Positions 8,801 to 18,900 of a stretch of 53,180 nucleotides of DNA are shown in pieces; the stretch's first letter is position 1; each line of letters begins with the position of its first letter. This stretch comes from CAYUMU01 sp964445985. Its GTDB lineage: Bacteria; Planctomycetota; Planctomycetia; Pirellulales; S012-138. Below the pieces are notes generated by a model. It had not been told where the DNA came from and searched no databases. It saw nothing but the letters and a program-made list of their open reading frames with translations. The stretch is from contig CAYUMU010000047.1 in the NCBI GenBank assembly GCA_964445985.1, positions 1 to 53,180 of the forward strand, in the 5' to 3' direction. The translations under genes and the position numbers were made by a program.

Positions 8801-9910
8801 TTGTCCAAACACCGCGCCCAGCGAGCCCATCTCAATGGGATCGCCCAGCGGCGTGCCGGTGCCGTGGGCTTCAATGTAATCCACCTGCTCGGCATCCACG
8901 CCGCCATCGGCCAGCGCGGCCCGAATGACTTCTTGCTGCGAGAGCCCGTTGGGCGCCGTCAGCCCATTGCTGCGGCCATCCTGGTTCACGGCCGAACCGC
9001 GGACGGTGGCCAGAATCCGATCGCCGTCGGCCAGCGCTTGCGAAAGCCGCTTGAGCACCACCACTCCGCAACCCTCGCCCCGCACAAACCCGTCCGCATC
9101 GGCGGCAAACGTCTGACACAAACCGCGAGGGCTCAGCATGCCCGACTGGCTGAGGGTAATGCTCAACTCGGGCGTCAGAATCAAGTTCACGCCCGCGGCA
9201 ATGGCCACGTCGCAATCTTGATTGCGCAGCGCTCGGGCTGCCGTATGCACGGCCACCAGCGACGACGAACAGGCCGTATCGATTGCCAAGCTCGGCCCTT
9301 GCCAATGCATGAAATAACTGATCCGCCCCGCCGCCGTACTGTGGGCGTTGCCGATGCCCAAGTAGGGATCGATCTCTCGATAATCGCGATTCGTCAGCAA
9401 GTGCAAGTAGTCGTTGCTGCATATGCCCAGGTACAAACCGGTGCGCGTGCCGCGAAGCGTGTCGGGGTTGAGCGCCGCATGTTCCAGCGCATCCCACACC
9501 ACTTCCAGCAACATGCGGTGTTGCGGATCGAGCGATTGCGCCTCTTTGCGCGAGATCCCAAAAAAGGCCGCGTCAAACTGGTCCACGTCGTTCACAAAAC
9601 CAGCCCGGTTGGCCGTGATCTTGCCAGGCTCTTTATCGCGCGTCGCCAGCAGCGCAGCTCCGTTGAATCGATCGCCCGGCGTGGCCGCCAGCGCGCACCG
9701 GCCTTCGCTCAATAGCGACCAATAGGCGTCAATGTTTGCCGCGCCCGGGAACCGGCAGCCCACCCCGATCACGGCCAGCGGCTCGAACCGCTGCTCGCGG
9801 GCTTCCTTGAGCCGCGACAGCGCTTGCTGCAACGCAAGCGCGACTTGCTCGGTGGTGGCGTGACTCAGCGGATTGATGGGAGGCGTCATGGCTATTTTTT
9901 CTTGCCCCAT
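5828..9910 (-). CDS. Type I polyketide synthase module, KS-AT-DH-ACP
   Basis: This extension module adds one ketide unit. N-terminal residues about 18-42 form a short helical docking segment. KS (about 43-465) has Cys214 in DTACSSS, His349 in EAHGTGT and His386 in KTNLGH. AT (about 567-870) has Ser657 in GHSLGE and HAFH at 758-761, the signature usual for malonyl-CoA. DH (about 945-1215) has His970 in the HxxxGxxxxP motif and Asp1138 in DAAFQ. ACP has Ser1294 in GLDSL. There is no ketoreductase, so the DH would have no hydroxyl substrate unless one is made in trans. Residues about 253-1218 are identical to part of the upstream PKS. The start overlaps the upstream stop by 19 nt; an alternative ATG at 9889 lies just after that stop (TAGCCATG). 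The acidic C-terminus may dock to the TubC-type domain of the NRPS. Confidence 0.95.
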   Translation of the reverse strand: MGQEKIAMTPPINPLSHATTEQVALALQQALSRLKEAREQRFEPLAVIGVGCRFPGAANIDAYWSLLSEGRCALAATPGDRFNGAALLATRDKEPGKITANRAGFVNDVDQFDAAFFGISRKEAQSLDPQHRMLLEVVWDALEHAALNPDTLRGTRTGLYLGICSNDYLHLLTNRDYREIDPYLGIGNAHSTAAGRISYFMHWQGPSLAIDTACSSSLVAVHTAARALRNQDCDVAIAAGVNLILTPELSITLSQSGMLSPRGLCQTFAADADGFVRGEGCGVVVLKRLSQALADGDRILATVRGSAVNQDGRSNGLTAPNGLSQQEVIRAALADGGVDAEQVDYIEAHGTGTPLGDPIEMGSLGAVFGQRKHKLTVGSVKTNLGHLEGAAGIAGFIKTCLALHHGYIPAHLHFDRPSPHVDWSLPVEIPTAGQEWQRSEARRRLAGVSSFGFGGTNAHVILEEAPAVAEVMDVESAEGPQVLTLSAKTPTALTSLADNYQRFLLADDASARAWPAVCATANVGRAALQYRLALVAGDAEEAAARLKAFTLGDETPAWQGSATAEPPLAWLFSGQGQRFVGAGREWYDRYPGFRACLDEADQAISAVGSRSLPEMLWQDGAHWNGTDVQLGLFGFQYAWAKWWQQLGLMPRVVLGHSLGEYAAACLAGVFSLADAVKLVHKRAELMGRLPEAGGMLAVAAGAAQLSPYLSDAAELRVSLAALNGPRQTVVAGSSAGLKQLEARLAAVGIGSKPLATSHAFHSPLLDPLLDEFEATANTIEFQRPRVAYLSPVLGDWDREQVATPGYWRRQLREPVRFAAALAKLAEQSSGVWAEIGPGNVLGRLAKAAVAGTEEAARPQVLAGWPGAADEDRYLQAELGQLWAAGAAVDWRSFYQRNGKRPRPVTLPSYPFERKRYWFTNEPIERQIAAESVPTVATASSGNAWGMRLDVAGPTIVFETDLAEHAYLVDHQVGGSVVFPAAGYLALVASAAIEVAGEPLAVGDVTFQRPLTFAAGESCRVQTLLEPEQTANTYTARIAKKEADGWRVYATARLLPLQETTLASNVSSAPPPGTPIEPAEHYRRLREVGLAYGPAFQGVTRLVRVSSPSQNNEQAAWGEVRLPAGLSHSEGVPHPALLDAAFQVAAAAFGEDEAPSAWLPVGVERFQLEIATSKLENGSLVVNATVNTVNDQQRQIDLTLGDAAGNRLASITGLRVQRTNMRGAVAGTNGTTAAIASGGAVATRETAAQRVWEAAPDVREARLLEYLSYRLEEITELEAGEIDVDRPLDSLGLDSLMAFQLRDELLDHLGLNVPLEMFLQNLTLRAMAARLAADFDNEAAAIRAGGSDDGAGHEDWVEGAL
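6257..9152 (-). repeat. 2,896-bp direct repeat, copy in KS-AT-DH-ACP gene
   Basis: This is one copy of a long direct repeat. The partner is at a constant offset of 7,874 bp with no indel. On reading I found no mismatch, and the translations in several frames of both strands match exactly. The first differing bases are at 6256 (T versus C) and 9153 (A versus C). The repeat runs from inside KS, after the active-site Cys, to the last residues of DH. Confidence 0.95.
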
Positions 9911-12900
9911 TGCTCCAACTCGGCATGCAAATCAGCGAGGCTTTCCAGCACCTCGTGAACGCCCGAATCGGGAGTCGCCTGCCGCGCATCGACAGGCTTG
10001 GCGTAGGGGACGGTAGGAACATTAGAAGCGTTGGGATCCTGCGACTCGCGCGAACCCTCTTTATCCTTCCATGCCTCAACAGCGGACGGATCCATCACTT
10101 GTTTCGCCGGATGGGCCTCGAGGTCCGGCGCCGCTCCGCCTGGCGGTTCTTCGGTGGGCAACATACATTGAAAGTACGTCACCATGTCGTACAGAGTCGG
10201 GTAGTCAAAGACCAATGACGCCGGAAATCGCCGGCCCAGGCTCAACTCCAACCCGTTTCTTAATTCCAGTGCCGTTAGCGAATCCAAGCCCAGGTCGCTC
10301 AATGCGGCATCGCCCGGAATGGCAGTGGCATTTTCCCAGCCCAGCACGCGCGCAACCAGCGAACGCACATGGTCCAGAAGTAGCTGCCGCCGGTCGGCGA
10401 CTGGGGATTGGGCGTACAACGCAAGAAATGCTGATGCGCCTTCAGCGCCGGAGCGAATGTCTTGAGAGGTTTCCGTAAGGAAGGAAAACAAGGGCAGGCT
10501 TTGCAAGTGCGCTGGCATCGCCTGCACTCGCAACCGCATGGCGGCTACCTGAACTATTCCACATCGCAAGCACCGTGCCAAGAGGCACAACCCCTCCGAC
10601 GGGAAAATTTTGCCCATTCCGGCTAACACTATTTGTTCGTCGGTTCCCAGCGCGGCGGCCGCGCCCACCTCGGCCCACGGCCCCCAACTAATACTCTGCG
10701 CCACGCGCTGCTCAGACCGCCGCCAATGCGCCAACGCATCCAAAAACTGATTCGCCGCCGCATGATTGGCCTGGCCGGGCGAGCCCAAAACACCCGCCGC
10801 CGAGCCGTACATCACAAAGAAATCGAGCGGGTCCGCGAGACTGGCCCGATGCAAATTCCAACCGCCCGCCACCTTCGGCCCCAGCACCCGCCCCAACCGC
10901 TCCGCATTCTGCTGGCCCAACAACGCGTTATCGAGCGCCCCGGCCAAATGGAAAATTCCACCGATCGGCAGCAAAGTGTCTCGCACTTGCTGCAAGGCGA
11001 CTTCCACCTGTCGCGAATTCGATACGTCCGTCGTCAAAACGACCACACGTTCTTCGCCACGATTCCAACTGTCCAGCTGCTGCTGTTCCCCGGCCGTGGC
11101 CCGACGACGCGCCAACAAGACCACGCGACCCGCCCCCTGCTCCAACAACCAACCGGCGGTCAACAATCCCAATCCGCCCAGGCCGCCAGAGATCAGATAG
11201 CTGCGGTCGGCCCGCGCCTCCGGCGCCACGTATTCGCTAGCGTCGGCAGTCATTCCCCCCAGGCTGGCATCGGTGGACGCGGCGACCAGGTTTCGCGTCG
11301 TCAGCACCACCTTGCCTACGTGCTCGGCTTGCTGCAACACGCGGAAGGCTTGCTCGGCCTGCTCCAGCGGAAACAGTTGTCGCGGCAGCGGACGCAGTTC
11401 GCCCGCGGCTACCCGCGTCAAGACGTCGCCCAACCACGCGCGCACCTTCTCCGGTTGCTCGCTCAACAGCGTTGCCAGGTCGAACGATTCATACCGCACG
11501 TCGGGCCGCAGCGCCGCAATCTTGCTCGCCACGTCGCTCGTGTGCTTGGCGATATCGACAAACAGCCCCCCCGCCGCCAGGCAATGCAGGTTGGCTTCCA
11601 CAAACTCCGCCGACAGCGAGCTCAGCACCAAACTCACCCCGCCGCCCGCCGTGGCTGTGAGCACTTCTTCCGAAAACTCAGTCGTTCGCGACGAATACAG
11701 CCTGCCCAGCCCTGCCGCGCGCAGCGCCGCATGCTTGCCAGGACTGGCCGTGGCGTGAATTTCGGCCCCGGCCGCTTGAGCCAACTGCACCGCCGCCAAT
11801 CCCACGCCCCCCGCCGCGGCGTGAATCAGCACCTTCCGCGGGGAAGTGGCGCCGGCCTCGCGCCGCAATCCGCCCAACTGCTCCAGCGCCACCGCCGCCG
11901 TCAAAAAAGTCACCGGCAACGTGGCCGTGTCTTCCCACGGCAGCATCCAGCCCTGCGGCAATCGCGCCACCGCCACGCTTGGCGCCGTGACATAGTCGGC
12001 CAAAGTTCGCGGCGCGATCGCCACCACGGCGTCGCCCATCTGCAAATCCGTCACGTCCGCCCCCACGCGGACCACTTCGCCCACGCATTCCGCCCCCAAC
12101 GGAGGCGTCCCCGGGTACAGCCCCAAGGCATTGAGCACATCGCGGAAGTTCAACCCCGCCGCGCGAATCGCAATCTCCACTTCGCCCGCCCGCGGCGCGC
12201 TTCGCTCGCGGCTCGCTAGCTCCAAACTGGCCAGCGTTCCCCGCTGGGCAATCTCCAGCACCTGCGCCAGGCCCGAGCCTCCGCCCGCTTCGTCCGAAGG
12301 CAGCGCCCTCAATCGTCGCGCCAGCCGCACCTCGCCCCGCAGCGCTACTTCGTTCTCCGTCTCCCCGTCGGCCGCCAGCACTTCTTCGGCCACAAATTGG
12401 GCCGCCGCTTCGCTCGCAACCGCCGGGTCCAGATCAATCTGCCGGCACTGCCAGTCGCCATGCTCCAACGCAGCCGTGCGGGCCATCCCCCACATGGCCG
12501 CCTGCGCCAGCGACGCTTCCTCCACCCCACCCCGCACCGCCTGGGCTGCCGTGGTCAGCAACCACATCCGCACCGGCAACCCGCCCGCCCGGCGCTGCAT
12601 TTCTTGCACCTGCCGCACCGCCCACAACATGCCCAAGGCCGCCCGTTCCACTTCCTGAGGAAGTGCGTCGGCCTGCCCCGCGCCGCGCAACCGGGGAGGA
12701 CAAACAATCACCTCGCTCACGCCTGCCAGCTGCTCGCCGACCGACGACAGGCTGGCTGCGCTCGATGGCCAGTCCATCAACACACAGTTCCGTCCCCTCG
12801 CCTGCAATGCCGATTGTAGAGACGCCGTCGTGGCCAGTTCGCCAATCAGGCCAATTGCTGGCGAAACTTCCTCTACCGGGGCAGGAACAGTCGCTTGCCG

Positions 12901-15900
12901 CGCGACAACCACCACGCTTTCCGCCTCGGCCGCGTCCAACTCATCGAGCGGCGAAATCACGGCCGACTCGTCAAACCCGGCCTCCGCCAACAACCGCTGC
13001 CAGGCAGCGCCGCCGATCAAGGGGTAGTCGCTTCGCGCCGTGTCGTGGAACCGCCACCAGCCCTTGGTCAAACCAAACGTCAGGTCGAGCCACCGGGTCG
13101 GCCCGGTCCCTTCCAGCAGCACCATCTGGCCGCCCGGCGTCGTCAACCTGGCAATGTTGGCCAACGCCTGGGGCAGATCGGCCACCGCATGCAGCACATT
13201 GGCCGCCAGCACCAGGTCGAAGCTCTCCGGCTGAAACCCTTGCGCCAGCGGATCGCGTTCGATATCGAGCGTTCGGTACACCACAAACCCGTAACTGCCA
13301 AACTGCTCTTGGGCTGGCGCCAAAAAACCGGCCGCAATATCCGTGAATACATACTGGCTCCGCTCGGCATTCAATCGCGGCAGCACCGCCGAAGTCGTTC
13401 CGCCGGTGCCGGCCCCAATTTCCAGCACGCGCAAAGCCCGGCCCGGCGGCAAGTGCTTTGCCACTTCCGCCATGGCTTCGGCCACCAAGGCATTCATCGC
13501 CCGGCCGCCCGAACTGTCGCGATACACGTCCGCGGCCCCGGTGCTCCCGTCCCGCGGAAACAGTAGCGGCAAGGGATCGGCCTCGCCCAGCAGCACGTCG
13601 GCCAGCCGCTCCGCGCACCGGCCCACCAGCGTCAACTCCGGCAACCCGGCCGGATAACTCTCGCCCAACTGCCGCGCCGACTCGCTGGCCGTGTCATACG
13701 CCGGCCACGATTTCACCGCATACTCATCCCCCTGCTTCGCCAGCCAACCTTCCTCGGCCACCATCGCCAGCAACCGCTCAAACAACCGCTGTTGGCCGCG
13801 ATCGACTTCTAGCTCCAATCCCAAGTCGACAGCCCGGAACCTCGCGCCCGCGGAAGTTGGCACGCCCAACCGTCGCAAGGCATCGGCCGCCCAATACCCG
13901 CACAGCGTTTCCAGCTGTTGCAAAAACTCGCGATGAGCCCGTAGCGACGTCCATTGGGCAACCTCCTCGCGAATCTGCATCGCCGCCCGCGCCAACTCGG
14001 CCGCCGTCGCTTCCACGGCCCCGCGCCACTCTCGCCGCCGTCCCTTGGGAACCCAAACTTCCTCGAACAACAAGTCGTCGCTCGCTGCCGCCGCGGCATC
14101 CACAGCATCCGCCGGCAAGCCGGCCAACGCCGTCCTCTGCACCCGCAGTCCCGTAATACTGGCCAGTCGATTTCCGGCCGCGTCGCCCAGGGTCAGGTCG
14201 ATCTGCCGCTGCTGGTCGTTGACCGTGTTCACCGTGGCGTTGACCACCAGCGATCCGTTCTCCAGCTTGGACGTGGCGATCTCCAGCTGGAACCGTTCCA
14301 CGCCGACCGGCAACCAGGCCGAGGGCGCTTCATCCTCGCCAAACGCGGCGGCCGCCACTTGGAAGGCCGCATCCAATAGCGCCGGGTGCGGCACGCCTTC
14401 ACTATGGGAAAGCCCGGCCGGCAACCGCACCTCGCCCCAGGCGGCTTGCTCGTTGTTTTGCGATGGTGACGACACGCGCACCAGCCGCGTCACCCCTTGG
14501 AAGGCCGGCCCGTAGGCCAGGCCCACCTCGCGCAACCGCCGATAATGCTCGGCCGGTTCAATCGGCGTGCCCGGCGGCGGCGCGCTGGAAACGTTCGACG
14601 CGAGCGTCGTTTCTTGCAGCGGCAGCAACCGCGCCGTGGCATACACCCGCCAGCCATCGGCTTCTTTCTTGGCGATCCGCGCCGTGTAGGTGTTGGCCGT
14701 TTGCTCCGGCTCCAGCAGCGTCTGCACGCGGCAGCTTTCGCCCGCCGCAAACGTCAGCGGGCGTTGGAAGGTCACGTCGCCCACGGCCAGCGGCTCGCCG
14801 GCAACTTCGATCGCCGCCGACGCTACCAGCGCCAAATAGCCGGCGGCGGGAAACACCACCGACCCGCCCACCTGGTGGTCCACCAGATAAGCGTGCTCGG
14901 CCAGGTCCGTTTCGAATACGATCGTCGGCCCCGCCACATCCAGCCGCATGCCCCAGGCATTGCCGCTGCTGGCAGTTGCCACTGTCGGCACGCTCTCGGC
15001 CGCAATCTGGCGCTCGATCGGCTCGTTGGTGAACCAGTACCGCTTCCGCTCGAACGGGTACGAAGGCAGCGTCACCGGCCGCGGCCGTTTGCCGTTCCGC
15101 TGATAGAAGCTCCGCCAATCCACGGCCGCCCCCGCCGCCCACAGTTGGCCCAGCTCTGCTTGCAGGTAACGATCTTCGTCGGCAGCCCCCGGCCAACCGG
15201 CCAGCACTTGCGGACGAGCCGCTTCTTCCGTTCCCGCGACAGCCGCTTTCGCCAACCGGCCCAGCACGTTGCCCGGCCCGATCTCGGCCCACACGCCGGA
15301 ACTCTGTTCCGCCAGCTTGGCCAGGGCCGCGGCGAACCGCACCGGCTCGCGCAGTTGTCGTCGCCAGTAGCCGGGCGTGGCCACCTGCTCGCGATCCCAG
15401 TCTCCCAGCACGGGCGACAAGTACGCCACCCGCGGACGCTGGAATTCGATCGTGTTGGCCGTGGCCTCGAATTCATCGAGCAGCGGATCCAGCAATGGCG
15501 AGTGGAACGCATGACTGGTAGCCAGCGGCTTGGAGCCGATGCCCACGGCGGCCAATCGAGCTTCCAATTGCTTCAAACCTGCGCTCGAACCGGCGACGAC
15601 CGTTTGCCGAGGACCATTCAGCGCGGCCAGCGAAACTCGCAGTTCGGCCGCGTCGCTTAAATAAGGTGAAAGCTGCGCCGCGCCTGCCGCCACGGCCAGC
15701 ATCCCGCCGGCTTCCGGCAACCGGCCCATCAACTCGGCCCTTTTATGGACGAGTTTCACGGCGTCGGCCAACGAGAACACCCCGGCCAGGCAGGCGGCGG
15801 CGTACTCGCCCAAACTGTGACCGAGCACCACGCGGGGCATCAGCCCCAACTGTTGCCACCACTTTGCCCAAGCGTACTGGAAGCCGAACAGGCCCAACTG

Positions 15901-18900
15901 CACGTCCGTGCCGTTCCAATGAGCGCCATCTTGCCAGAGCATTTCTGGCAACGAACGCGAGCCAACAGCGCTGATGGCCTGGTCGGCTTCGTCCAAGCAG
16001 GCTCGAAAGCCCGGATAGCGGTCGTACCACTCCCGGCCCGCGCCCACAAAGCGTTGCCCTTGCCCACTGAACAGCCAGGCCAACGGCGGCTCGGCCGTCG
16101 CGGAACCCTGCCAGGCGGGCGTTTCATCGCCCAGCGTAAACGCCTTGAGCCGCGCCGCGGCCTCTTCGGCATCGCCGGCCACCAAGGCCAACCGATACTG
16201 CAAGGCCGCCCGGCCCACGTTCGCGGTAGCGCACACCGCTGGCCACGCACGCGCAGAAGCGTCATCGGCCAGCAAGAACCGTTGATAGTTGTCGGCTAGG
16301 CTCGTCAGCGCCGTGGGCGTCTTGGCAGACAGCGTGAGCACTTGCGGCCCTTCCGCCGATTCCACATCCATTACTTCCGCCACCGCCGGAGCTTCTTCCA
16401 AAATCACATGCGCGTTGGTGCCGCCAAACCCAAACGAGCTGACGCCGGCCAACCGCCGCCGGGCTTCACTTCGCTGCCACTCCTGGCCCGCCGTGGGAAT
16501 CTCCACCGGCAGCGACCAATCCACATGAGGGCTGGGCCGATCAAAATGCAAATGGGCCGGAATATACCCGTGATGCAGCGCCAAGCAGGTCTTGATAAAC
16601 CCGGCAATGCCGGCCGCGCCTTCCAGGTGGCCCAGGTTGGTCTTCACCGAACCCACGGTCAGCTTGTGCTTGCGTTGTCCAAACACCGCGCCCAGCGAGC
16701 CCATCTCAATGGGATCGCCCAGCGGCGTGCCGGTGCCGTGGGCTTCAATGTAATCCACCTGCTCGGCATCCACGCCGCCATCGGCCAGCGCGGCCCGAAT
16801 GACTTCTTGCTGCGAGAGCCCGTTGGGCGCCGTCAGCCCATTGCTGCGGCCATCCTGGTTCACGGCCGAACCGCGGACGGTGGCCAGAATCCGATCGCCG
16901 TCGGCCAGCGCTTGCGAAAGCCGCTTGAGCACCACCACTCCGCAACCCTCGCCCCGCACAAACCCGTCCGCATCGGCGGCAAACGTCTGACACAAACCGC
17001 GAGGGCTCAGCATGCCCGACTGGCTGCTGAACGAAGCCGTGGTGTCGGGGTTGAGGATCAAACTCACGCCGCCAGCCAAAGCCACATCGCACTCGCCGCG
17101 ACGAATGGCGGCCACGGCCTGATGTACGGCCACCAGCGACGACGAACAGGCCGTATCGATCGCCAGGCAAGGTCCGCGGAAATCGAACTGGTACGACAGC
17201 CGATTGGCCGCGATCGCCATCGAGTTGCCGGTGGCGCTATGGCCGCTCACCGCGTGCCAGGCGGCCGCTTGCAACCTCGCATAGTCGCCGCCGCTCACGC
17301 CGATAAACACGCCGGTTTGCGTGCCCGCCAACGAGTCGGCGGAAATCCCGGCATGCTCCAGCGCCTGCCAGGCCGTTTCCAACAGCATCCGCTGCTGAGG
17401 GTCCATCTCGGCCGCTTCGCGCGGACTAATCCCAAAGAAGCCCGGATCGAACTGGTCCACGCCCTGCACAAAACCGCCGCGTTGCGGCAGCTTGCCGGCC
17501 CCTTCCGCCACGGCTTCCAAAGAAGCTCCCCAGCGATCGGTCGGCGTTTCGCCCACGCTGCAAACGCCTTGCTTTAGCAGTTGCCAGTAAGCATCGGCGC
17601 CATAAGCGCCCGGCACATTGCAGCCCACGCCCACCACGGCCAGCGGTTCTTGCGAATCGCTCTTCGCTCTCTGCGAAGTGCCCGGCATCGCCGCCGGCTC
17701 GCTCCGTCCCGTCACCAGGAAATACGCCAGGCCGGCCACATGCCGATGATCCCAGGCCACGGTGGGCGAGATCGTGCGGCTCAACTTCGTTTCCAACTCG
17801 CCCGCCATCCGCACAGCCGTCAGCGAATCGACGCCAAACGTGGCGAATGGTTGCCGATGCCCGATCTGTGTCGGAGCAATTTTGAGCCTCGCCGCCAAGC
17901 GCTCGATCAACCAATCTTCCAACTCGGTAATCGCTAGCCGCTCATCGCTGCTCAGCGCCGCTAGCGTTGCGGTGGATTCGGCCGTGACCGCCGACAGTTC
18001 ACCCTCAGGCAATTGGCCTTCTTCCACGGCCGCCAACTCGTCATGCGCCAATTCTTGAGAACCGGCCGCCTCGCCCCGGTTCCACCGACCGACCACCTTG
18101 AGCTCATCGGCCTCGAACATTTGCCGCGTCAGCCGCCGCTGAATCTTCCCGCTCGATGTTTTGGGAATGCTCACGGTACGCAGCAGCACGATCGCCTCGA
18201 TCGTCAGCTCATGCTCGCTGGCCACGGCCCGCCGCACCGCCGCGAAGATTTCCTCGTGGTTGGCCGTGCGCAGATGGGATCGCTGCAGTTCGTTGACCAC
18301 CACCACCCGTTCGCTGCCGCCGTCTTCGCCCGGCAAAGCAAACACGGCGCCCGCATCGGCCATCAACGCCTCGTGGCTGGCCGCCACCGTCCGCTCAATA
18401 TCTTGGGGATAGTGGTTGGCCCCCCGCACGATCAGTAGGTCTTTCAGCCGCCCGGTCACATACAGTTGGCCGTCGTGCAAAAAGCCCAGGTCGCCGGTGC
18501 GCAGAAACTTCCGCTCCCGCATTTCGGCAGGGCCGTCCGCCAATGTTGCTCCGAACGTGGCCGCCGAAACCTCGGGCCGGCCCCAATAACCGGCCGCCAC
18601 GCTGGTCCCCGACGCCCAAATTTCGCCCACCTGGTTCGCCGCGCACGGCAACCGAGTTTCCGGGTCGACAATCAGCACCGTCATCTCCGGGTCCGGCTCG
18701 CCGCAGGCCACCAGCTCGAGCGCCTTGCGGCTCCCCTCGCCTGCCGTCCGCGGCTCGTCGCCACCTGCATCGGACCCTTGCGAATTGGCCCCTTGCGGGT
18801 CGGCCACCTGCACAATTCCTTGCCCCAGCCGCTCCGCATCCACCGAGGTGGTAATCACCGCCTCGCCGGGGTGCGATCCGCTCACCAGCAGCGTGGTTTC

